NCBI RefSeq assembly: GCF_040954835.1
Contig: NC_090708.1
Location: 28,160,001-28,224,000 of the forward strand
Source of the DNA: Lepisosteus oculatus
Lineage: Eukaryota > Chordata > Actinopteri > Semionotiformes > Lepisosteidae
Reading direction: 5' to 3'
DNA: 64,000 bases
Shown: positions 33,520 to 42,715 of the stretch, in pieces
Position numbering within the stretch: the stretch's first letter is position 1
How the letters are laid out: every line of letters starts with the position of its first letter
Made by a program: the position numbers and the translations under genes
Notes under the pieces: model-generated
Told to the model about the DNA's origin: nothing
Database searches by the model: none
Seen by the model: the letters and a program-made list of their open reading frames with translations, nothing else

Positions 33520-34417
33520 GTTTGTCACTCTTCTCATTCCCTTTGCTAAATAACTTTTCATACTAATCTGATCAATCTAACTGCCTGTTTTCTGTGCTTT
33601 CTCTATCCTGCTAGATTTGCAATTATTCTGAAAATTTTCTTCTTGAAGTAACTCATTTCTAAATAGCTATCTGAGAAGCCCTCCATGAAACCATGGTTGC
33701 TATTAATTCATTTAGGGCTCATTGACAGAATTGCTGTTTTTTATGCATGCTAATTTTCTGATTCCTTACTCTGTTTCATGTTTATAGATAAGACTTTATT
33801 GATCGCGAAGGGAAATTGATGTACATGTTTGCATGTTCTTTTGTAACATACACCTTTTTGTGATTTTTTTGTATATCTAAGCAAGTGTTCCTGCATCCCT
33901 CTTCTGCACTATAGGCATGGCTTTTTTTCTGTTTGCTCCATTTCTAAAACTTTTTGCTCATGTGCATTTTTGTATTTTTTTACACCTCTAGCACTTTAAC
34001 GTCCTGAATTTTCATTTGCCTTAATTTGTAGAATGAATTTGAGTTTTAGCCTTAAAAATCTTAAGTTTTCACTATCTTTTGTTTCTTGTCCTACAACTGT
34101 TATTATTGATCACCGAATTATTGTACTTGACATGACTTCATTCAGCCTTTCCTGAACGTCTATGACAGGCAGAGAGAGTGCTGTTTCTGGTGCGATCTTT
34201 TGCAGCTGACATTTCACTGTTTTAAACGAACAAGAAATTAGATTGCTCATAAATTACTTATCCTATATAAATACAGCGTAATTGCCCTCCGAAAATCCTC
34301 TTTTTCTTGTTCTTGATCGAAACTGATTTTAGATGTCAGAAAGGATTTCTTTTCTTTGTATTTCCTACATTGCTTTGTCGAGATTTTAACTTTATATTTA
34401 GGCTCAGATTTCAACTA
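33520..34417. repeat. Element A interior, shared with 57750-58975
   Basis: No gene. Collinear with the stretch left of element D (TTGTCACTCTTCTCATTCCC to TTAGGCTCAGATTT). It gives a near-empty-site comparison for the Tc1 insertion at 34418. Confidence 0.7.
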
Positions 34418-36047
34418 CAGTGCCTTGCGAAAGTATTCGGCCCCCTTGAACTTTTCAACCTTTTGCCACATTTCAGGCTTCAAACATAAAGATATAAATT
34501 TTTTATTTTATGTGAAGAATCACCAACAAGTGGGACACAATTGTGAAGTGGAACGAAATCTATTGGATTTTTGAAACTTTTTTAACTAATAAAAAAATGA
34601 AAAGTGGGGCGTGCAAAATTATTCGGCCCCCTTGCGTTAATACTTTGTAGAGCCACCTTTTGCTGCGATTACAGCTGCAAGTCGCTTGGGGTATGTCTCT
34701 ATCAGTTTTGCACATCGAGAGACTGAAATTCTTGCCCATTCTTCCTTGCAAAACAGCTCGAGCTCAGTGAGGTTGGATGGAGAGCGTTTGTGAACAGCAG
34801 TTTTCAGCTCTTTCCACAGATTCTCGATTGGATTCAGGTCTGGACTTTGACTTGGCCATTCAAACACCTGGATACGTTTATTTGTGAACCATTCCTTTGT
34901 AGATTTTGCTGTATGTTTGGGATCATTGTCTTGTTGGAAGATAAATCTCCGTCCCAGTTTCAGGTCTTTTGCAGACTCCAACAGGTTTTCATCCAGAATG
35001 GTCCTGTATTTGGCTGCATCCATCTTCCCCTCAATTTTAACCATCTTCCCTGTCCCTGCTGAAGAAAAGCAGGCCCAAACCATGATGCTGCCACCACCAT
35101 GTTTGACAGTGGGGATGGTGTGTTGAGGGTGATGAGCTGTGTTGCTTTTACGCCAAACATATCGTTTTGCATTGTGGCCAAAAAGTTCGATTTTGGTTTC
35201 ATCTGACCAGAGCACCTTCTTCCACATGTTTGGGGTGTCTCCCAGCTGGCTTGTGGCAAACTTTAGACGAGACTTTTTATGGATATCTTTGAGAAATGGC
35301 TTTCTTCTTGCCACTCTTCCATAAAGGCCAGATTTGTGCAGTGTAAGACTGATTGTTGTCCTATGGACAGACTCTCCCACCTCAGCTGTAGTTCTCTGCA
35401 GTTCATCCAGAGTGATCATGGGCCTCTTGGCTGTATCTCTGATCAGTCTTCTCCTTGTCTGAGCTGAAAGTTTAGAGGGACGGCCAGGTCTTGGTAGATT
35501 TGCAGTGGTCTGATACTCCTTCCATTTCAAGATGATCGCTTGCACAGTGCTCCTTGGGATGTTTGAAGCTTGGGAAATCTTTTTGTATCCAAATCTGGCT
35601 TTAAACTTCTCCACAACAGTATTACGGACCTGCCTGGTGTGTTCCTTGGTCTTCATGATGCTCTCTGCGCTTTCAACAGAACCTTGAGACTATCACAGAG
35701 CAGGTGCATTTATACAGAGACTTGATTACACACAGGTGGATTCTATTTATCACCATCAGTCATTTAGGACAACATTGGATCATTCAGAGATCCTCCCTGA
35801 ACTTCTGGAGTGAGTTTGCTGCACTGAAAGTAAAGGGGCCGAATAATTTTGCACGCCCCACTTTTCATTTTTTTATTAGTTAAAAAAGTTTCAAAAATCC
35901 AATAGATTTCGTTCCACTTCACAATTGTGTCCCACTTGTTGGTGATTCTTCACATAAAATAAAAAATGTATATCTTTATGTTTGAAGCCTGAAATGTGGC
36001 AAAAGGTTGAAAAGTTCAAGGGGGCCGAATACTTTCGCAAGGCACTG
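34418..36047 (-). mobile_element. Complete Tc1 transposon with intact transposase
   Basis: Termini CAGTGCCTTGCGAAAGTATT and its inverse AATACTTTCGCAAGGCACTG, flanked by TA (34416-34417, 36048-36049). The inverted repeats are long, about 215 bp each (34418-34633 and about 35835-36047). Length 1630 bp. A single uninterrupted 339-codon transposase lies between them on the minus strand. The paralogous segment near 58975 lacks this element, so the insertion is recent relative to that duplication. Confidence 0.95.
34637..35656 (-). CDS. Tc1 family transposase, intact
   Basis: A DDE transposase that excises and reinserts its element at TA dinucleotides in the nucleus. Length 339 residues, the usual size for Tc1. 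The N-terminal bipartite paired-like DNA-binding region covers about residues 1-115: first helix-turn-helix around KKISQASNIPRSTVQ (26-39), the GRPR-type linker PGRPSK (57-62), second helix-turn-helix to about 115. The catalytic core has WSDETK (D152), [10 protein letters not shown] (D243) and [11 protein letters not shown] (E278), with exactly 34 residues between the last two, the DD34E pattern. The start ATG 35656 gives the standard MKTKEHTRQVRN beginning. No stop or frameshift, so it could still be active if transcribed. It sits about 180 bases inside its right TIR and a few bases from the left TIR. Confidence 0.95.
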   Translation of the reverse strand: MKTKEHTRQVRNTVVEKFKARFGYKKISQASNIPRSTVQAIILKWKEYQTTANLPRPGRPSKLSAQTRRRLIRDTAKRPMITLDELQRTTAEVGESVHRTTISLTLHKSGLYGRVARRKPFLKDIHKKSRLKFATSQLGDTPNMWKKVLWSDETKIELFGHNAKRYVWRKSNTAHHPQHTIPTVKHGGGSIMVWACFSSAGTGKMVKIEGKMDAAKYRTILDENLLESAKDLKLGRRFIFQQDNDPKHTAKSTKEWFTNKRIQVFEWPSQSPDLNPIENLWKELKTAVHKRSPSNLTELELFCKEEWARISVSRCAKLIETYPKRLAAVIAAKGGSTKY

Positions 36048-36049
36048 TA

Positions 36050-37124
36050 TAAATTGTACACTAATTAATAGCAGTAAATACTGATGTTTTGCTCCTTCTT
36101 ACCACAAAAATATATATGTTTTGTAGCTGGGATGAACTTTATTTCGTACGCGTAGCTACTACCATTCGGACACAAAGTGGTTAAAGATGGCGGCAAATCA
36201 GACACCCAGAGAGGGGGGGGGGGCGTCTTCTCGCCTCCATAACTAAAATGCCAAATAGGAGTGGCTTAAGCGACATACACAGTCGTGTAACTGACAGTTT
36301 GAGGTAGCCTATCGTGTAAATTTCGCTTTGTTGCTGATAGGTTAAGCTTTCGAAACTCTGCCCCAAAGTCATGTGACTGATTTTTCACCCTTTTTCGTTG
36401 GTTAAACGCAATGATCACAAGCACCACCATGGTAACTGGGATGTGTAGTTTTTAATTCTGTATGAATTATAACTGTATGTACTGTCTTCATATTTGGCCA
36501 GGGCTTTAAAGAGAAGGCGCGCCAAAAAATTTCGGTACCCCCGTGCTGGAAGAATTTGACCTCGGAACGTTTGTCCAGCGTACTCCTAGGTACTGTAACT
36601 GTCGTGTGGATAGTTTCACAAGAATCAGACAAAAGTTTAAGCATCGCTTGTTCTAGATAAAACTGCAAAAAAAACAAAACAACAACCCATAATGTACTTC
36701 TTTGCGGCTCTGTTTGCCCAAATCATATATTCACAACGTGAAATCTAGAAAATAATATTACGTAACCAAAATCCGCAATATTACAACAGAACCTGTGTAA
36801 TTGTTGATAGATGATGTACTCGTAACATTTTTACAATACGAACTACAACATTTAAAAAATGACTTGTATGTACTTGATATCTCTAATTAATCCACGGCGA
36901 CAAAGCAGAGTCCCAGCACAAAACGAAACTAAAACGCATACCGTTTTGCGCTTCTTATTAGTTGCTCAAGAGTAATTTGACGGTATGCAATGCAAAATAT
37001 AAACCTAGAAACATATACGTGAGCAATATTTACGCACTGTAGTATCGGTGTTAAGACATACCTCTCAAATACTATAAATCAAGTTAAAAATATCTCAAGA
37101 CCAATTCTGGTCATAATGAAACCA
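36050..37124. repeat. Element A interior right of the Tc1
   Basis: 36050-36250 is collinear with 58980-59188 and includes the TA site that element D used there (AATGCCAAATA at about 36250). 36260-37120 holds nothing I recognise; short open frames lack motifs. Confidence 0.5.
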
Positions 37125-37802
37125 TGTTTTGTGTATGTTTTCTTTAAAGTACCAAGACCAGCCATATACTGTATGTTTATGTTCCAAAATTAATATCGTT
37201 TATGGCCTTCACACGCGTTGCAGTATGCTCCTATTCTTTTTATGCTCAGCTACTAAGATTTCCCTTCAGTGGTAAAATTAGATATGAATATTCAATACTT
37301 AAACGGGCACAGTTAAGACATTAAATATACATATACATACTGTATACAGTACAGTTTTCATACGGTAATATGTTTATGTTCCTAAATCAATCACTTTTAT
37401 GAGCATGTGAAAGGCATGGTGAATCACTGTACTTTGCATGATTGGAAACAAATGCGTGATTGCGAAATGCTGTGGTGTTACTTTTACAAAGACAGTCAAT
37501 GAAAAAAAGAATGTTGACCAGGGCAATACTTTGAGTTTACACTTACAGCTTGTCCAAGGTCATTCATTATTAATACTATTAGTAATATCTTCGTTAAAGA
37601 CTGATGGCCACAGCTCAAACATCAGAGGTAGCTCCACCTTGCGAAATTCCGGATACTATTTTTTTTCTTGTCGTATTATAGGAGAATTATTATATTATAT
37701 TTACCGGTAACTCGCGGTATTTCCGGTAGCTTGCGGTAGACTGCGTACAGCGTACCGGAAAATAATGCGGTATCGCCTGCGCATTTTGAATGGCTGCATC
37801 TA

Positions 37803-38217
37803 TATGTTCTATCAGTCGGTGGTGGCAAGCGCCATTTTCTACGCAGTGGTATGCTGGGGCCCTGGGATTAGAGCAGTGGATTCTACAAGGCTGAACAAGC
37901 TCATCAGGAGAGCAAGCACTGTCATTGGGTCTGACCTGGACCCCTTGGAGGTAGTGGCTGAGAGGAGAATGGTGTCCAAACTAGAGGCCATCATGGATAA
38001 CATCTCCCATCCCCTCTATGACAGGCTTGTAGAAATGAAGAGCACGTTCAGCAATAGACTGATTTATCCACGGTGCGACAGGGAGCGCTACAGGAGTCAT
38101 TCTTGCCTTCTGCCATAAGACTGTACAATGCATTCAGCTTGCGTCTGGGCAGAGGCAACATTGACAGTGACCTGTTTCTGAACTGAACGCATCTACACAT
38201 CTACACATCTACTGCAA
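37803..38217 (+). pseudogene. Rex1/Babar-like LINE, 3' end, downstream of element A
   Basis: Continuation of the LINE at 27430-28037. It starts FYQSVVASAIFYAVVCWGPG and runs through LNKLIRRASTVIG and VVAERRMVSKLEAIMDNISH to CDRERYRSHSCLLP, the standard end of this ORF, with IRLYNAF in another frame. Then comes a short 3' UTR with repeats of ACATCT. The coding sequence joins across element A at the TA. A frameshift near the end and truncation at the 5' end make the copy inactive. Confidence 0.88.
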
Positions 38218-38949
38218 CAGATGGAGCCATTCAAAGCAAGCGGGCGATACCGCATTATTTTCCGGTGCGCTTGACGCAGTATACCGCAAGTTACGGTATT
38301 AATACCGTATATTCTTGCATAGTGCCGCATGATACCGGAAAAAAAAATAATAGTATCCTGAATTTCCGCAAGCTGGAGCTAATAAAGCTCAACCTCTCAT
38401 GTTTGAGCTGTCGCCATCAAAGTCTTTACCGAAGATATTACTAATAGTATTTACAGTATAATGAATGACCTTGGACAAGCTGTAAACTCAAAGTATTGCC
38501 CTGGTCCACATTAACCATGCCTTTCACATGCTCATAGAAGATATTGATTTAGGAACATGTATACTGTACTGTATACAGTATGTATATGTATATTGAATGT
38601 CTTTACTGTGCCCGTTTAAGTATTGAATATTTATATGGAATTTTACCATAACGTGTGTGAAATCCATAAATGATATTAGTTTTGGAACATAAACATATAG
38701 TATGTAAACTGTATATGGTTGGTGTCGGTACTTTAAAAAAAAATACACACCAGTCTTACATTTCTCCCTAAACATTTTAAGCATCGAAATCTTTAACTAA
38801 AGAGATACCGGAGTCAACAAGCATACTTTTAGAATTTGATTAATAGGGAATATAATATGGAATCGTGTATCTAAAGAATTTAATAATGATATGATTATAT
38901 ACGTGTACTGCGACAGGGCTGTGTAGGGCTGTTTCTCCTCTCTCTTCTG

Positions 38950-39035
38950 TGACTTCCCTTGTACCCTACTGGTCTAGGTGCGTGACTAACACCGCGCAGG
39001 TTGTGTGTTCGAATCCAGCTGGTGTAGGACTCTTC
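38950..39035 (+). repeat. tRNA-like cassette, left arm of element B
   Basis: A-box-like TGGTCTAGGTG, loop-like CTAACAC as in tRNA-Val(AAC), then B-box-like TGTTCGAATCC. Stems are poor. An inverted partner is at 41848-41925. Confidence 0.45.
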
Positions 39036-40136
39036 TTTTAACAAACATTTCTTCGAAAAAATAGAATAGCGATATTATGGACAATCAATTGACTTTTATA
39101 TTTCAATATATCACAACATGATCGATTCTAAGTCATTTTTGATAACAATGAATAGTCACCTTCTTCCCTTCTGACAACGGTCCCTGCTTCTGCTTCCTGC
39201 TTCTATTGTGTGTGTGTGTAATAGAGTAAATTTTTGTTGAGAAATGGAGGCTGGACAGTATGCGTTACAATATAAACATTTATATTGATTTAAATCGTGT
39301 TTTGATTTAAATTGCAAACGCGTGTTTAATTATATGTGTTTTTTAATCAAAATCAGGCTAGTGCAACATAAATTGATACAGTATCTTTGTCTCATAAGTA
39401 TCTTAATAAACTTTCAGCATAGCTTTCTACCCATTTAGATTTATATTTCTTGGGATTTTGGGATCAAACGTGGAAGGATTAGATTGTAATCGTTTTTTAT
39501 TTTTCAAATACGTTTTAGAAAAGTGTAATCTATACCTGTCCAAACTGTACGCCTTCCTATACCCCGCCTTTCATTCCTGTCCTGCTCTTCCCTGCGCACC
39601 CCAGCCGGGCGCTCTTCGGCCTCTGCCCGGGACGAATGTATATTTTGATATTTACACCCGGCACGGCACCGAGGGAGCATCTGAATTTATAACTTAGTTT
39701 TTAAAATTAGTCAAGCAATATGAAGCATCTCCTTTTACTTTTAAGTCCCTTAAATACATTGAGCACAGCTTTCTCACCACTTAAGATTGCTTTTTGATAC
39801 CATCCTTACACAAAGCAAAAACTTTCCGATGACATACAGTACAAGTGGAAAGATTACAGATTTTAATCGTCTTTAATTTTGTTACATTATACGTTTTAGG
39901 GATGTTTCATCTAAACAAACACCACAAAACTATTCTCGATTGTATTTCTGAATGTTATGTTACACCTACAGTAGTTCACTGCTTTAAATACATTGAATTA
40001 AGAAACTTAGGTGTAGCACTTTAGATCTTTTTTTCTGAACCAGGGAAAATCTGATCATGTTTCTCTATAACAATAACAATAATATAACAATAATAAAAAA
40101 CTTATTGAGCCAGTATTGGCTTTAGTATCCCCCCCC

Positions 40137-40165
40137 TCCCCTCAATTCAATTCAATTCAATTCAA
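40137..40165. repeat. (AATTC)n short tandem repeat
   Basis: A CAATT/TCAAT run leading into AAGGTGTTTTATTTGCATGA. The same junction is at 61245-61275 and inverted at 62545-62580, so it belongs to the element interior. Confidence 0.8.
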
Positions 40166-41847
40166 GGTGTTTTATTTGCATGACAGATGGGTACAAGCAG
40201 TGTTGGGTATGTATATTGTAACGCTTACTGCTGACAGGCACTGTGTAAGAGCTGGCGTACCAGAGCAGCGCACCGAGGGAGCGTCTGCATTTATAACTTT
40301 TTAAAATTAGTCAAGCAATATGAAGCATCTCCTTTTACTTTTAACTCCCTTAAATACATTGAGCACAGCTTTCTCACCACTTAAGATTGCTTTTGATACC
40401 ATCCTTACAAGGGAAATCTTCTTCCCCTTATGCAAAACCAAACCCTCCTCCCATCCCAGTTTACCCTCTTTATCATCCTCAAAATCTACTTCGATCTTCG
40501 ACTTAAAGCATTACTGCTTACTGGGTTTTTGAGGGGGAGGTGTGTTTTGCTGGAAATGTCGCCTGCCCCCATTACTCAACCCCCTCCCTCCCGGAGTACT
40601 GGCTGTGACGAATTAAACCGGTCTCACAGGTATTCAAAGTAGGAAGTACAGTGTTAAGTGGTAGCTGGGCTACTCCCTCAATTGAATCGCTTTAAGGAAA
40701 ACCATTTTCAGAGAGCAATCACGCTGTGTTTATGTAGAAAAAGCGATTAGGTTTATGAGCAATCTATTTACCTATTCACCTAAAACGCTATATACAATAA
40801 AGTTTATTTAGAGATGAATGATCAGTGTCGCAGTTTAAATAATTTTTGTAGGAGGGCTTGGACAGATTCCAAGTGCATTTCTGCAATTTACGTTGCATTG
40901 TCCAATGTTCTGTTGTAATACAGGTTAGAATACAGTTACAATAGTCTAAGCTTTATCAGCCTATTTAAAATAATTTTTTTGAATCCCTGGCGGAACACAC
41001 TACATAGGAATCAGCGCTTTTATACAGTATATCGCCTTTAAACACATATATTTAAACACGCATTTACGATTTAAATCAAAACACGATTCAAATCAATATA
41101 AATGTATATTTTGTAACGCATAGGTGACTATTCATTGTTATTAAAAAGACTTAAATTCGATCATGTCGTGATATTTAGAAATATACATTTGTTTGGTGCG
41201 AGTGAGGTTTTATTTAATCTCTGACCAAGGGAAACGTTTCATTTTTTCAAAGAAATGTTTGTTAAAAAGTAAAGTCATAGTTCCATGGGATTTAATCACA
41301 GACCACATGATATGGGAGTCAGGAAACTAACACACAGCGCCACCGGATTTAATGAAGCAATAAAAACGCTATAAAATAATGTGACTGGGCACAGAAAAAG
41401 TTTACAGCACAGTACAATAATAAATGCTGACCATGACTTTAGAAGCATAAATTACCTTACACTCAATTTAAACACAAGCTGTCTTTCTGTATGAACCTCT
41501 AAGCTGGTTCATACAGAAAATGTAGAAATGCATAAGCCTGATTATGATTAAAAAACACATAATTAAACACGCGTTTGCGATTTAAATCAGAACACGATTT
41601 AAATCAATATAAATGTTTATATTGTAACGCATACTGTCCAGCCTCCATTTCTCTATAAAAATGTACTCTGTTGCACACACACACAATAGAAGCAGGAACC
41701 GCTGCCAGAAGGTGACTATTCGTTGTTATCAAAAATGACTTAGAATCGATCATGTTGCGATATTTTGAAATATAATAGTCAATTGATTGTCCATATTATC
41801 GCTATTCTATTTTTTCGAAGAAATGTTTGTTAAAAGAAAAGTCCAAC

Positions 41848-41925
41848 ACCAGCTAGATTCGAACACACAACCTGTGCGGTGTTAGTCACGCACCTAGACC
41901 AGTAGGCTACAAGACAGATCGCATG
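41848..41925 (-). repeat. tRNA-like cassette, right arm of element B
   Basis: Inverted partner of 38950-39035. On the minus strand: TGGTCTAGGTG, CTAACAC, TGTTCGAATC, then AGCTGGTGTTGG. Confidence 0.45.
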
Positions 41926-42459
41926 AACAGGCAGGCGAAACAGCCCTACACAGCCCTATCGCAGCACACGAATATAATCATACCGTTATTAAATTCTTTA
42001 GATAAACGATTCCATATTATATTCCCTTTTAATCAAATTCTAAAAGTATGCTTGTTGACTCCGGTATCACGTTAGTTAAAGACTTCGAAGCTTAAAATGT
42101 TTAGGGAGAAATGGAATACTGGTGTGTATTTTTTTCTTTAAAGTACCAAGACCAGCTATATACTGTATGTTTATGTTCCAAAAATAATATCGTTTATGGC
42201 CTTCACACGCGTTACAGTATGCTCCTATTCTTTTTATGCTCAGCTACTAAGATTTCCCTTCAGTTGTAAAATTCAATATCTACAACGGGCACAGTAAAGA
42301 CATTTACAGTAAGTCTTTCTACGACAGACCAACAGACCACGAGTGCCCCTGTCGGTCAACCAATCACGCACCGCGTCATAATGCTTCACGATACGCGATA
42401 CCACAGCCAATTACCTGCGGTATGTGTCTGTACCGCGCACTTTGAATGGCTGCATCTGT

Positions 42460-42715
42460 ACTGTCTCTTGGATTCTCTCATCCAAGTCAACGCTGTGTCC
42501 TCTGAAAGCGTCCACAATCTCAAGTTCTGTTTCATACAGTTCTGACTCCAGGTGATATAGTGCTAAATCGTTGAGATGCACTATAGCTCCTTCAGGAACT
42601 TGTAGAAAAACTGTTTGGTTGGGTAGCTGCACTTCGGTAGCTGTATCATGTCTGTCATATGTTATTGTAACCATTAACTGTGGTGTGCTGACCAGCCATT
42701 TCTTTCCCATCTGCT
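42460..42715 (-). pseudogene. Fragment downstream of integrase, possible env or pol-end remnant
   Basis: About 85 codons are open on the minus strand, ending exactly where element B begins. It follows the integrase after a frame change and an apparent deletion. I see [11 protein letters not shown] near its start and an acidic, leucine-rich stretch, but no cysteine pattern, fusion peptide or membrane segment that would prove an envelope. The original end is lost. Confidence 0.4.

Larger units (their letters stand above)
28038..37802. mobile_element. Element A: 9.8-kb composite CAGATG-family element splitting a LINE
   Basis: Left terminus CAGATGCAGCCATTCAAAAT at 28038, right terminus ATTTTGAATGGCTGCATCTA at 37802. 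TA flanks both sides (28036-28037 and 37803-37804). Removing the element and one TA restores continuous LINE reading across the junction, so the boundaries are well supported. The outer parts match element C; the 8-kb middle (29110-37125) contains a local hairpin, a SINE split by an LTR insertion, an L2 fragment and an intact Tc1. No transposase that could belong to the element itself was seen, so it is non-autonomous. Confidence 0.88.
38218..42458. mobile_element. Element B: palindromic CAGATG-family element
   Basis: Left terminus CAGATGGAGCCATTCAAAG at 38218, right terminus CTTTGAATGGCTGCATCTG at 42458, then TA at 42459-42460. The left flank is AA, not TA. The arms are inverted copies of about 1 kb: for example 38845-39350 against 41540-42025. 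The centre 39360-41540 holds a direct duplication (39655-39800 and 40250-40410). No transposase. The left neighbour is the 3' end of a LINE and the right neighbour is an ERV pol/env region, so the element sits at a rearranged junction. Confidence 0.8.
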
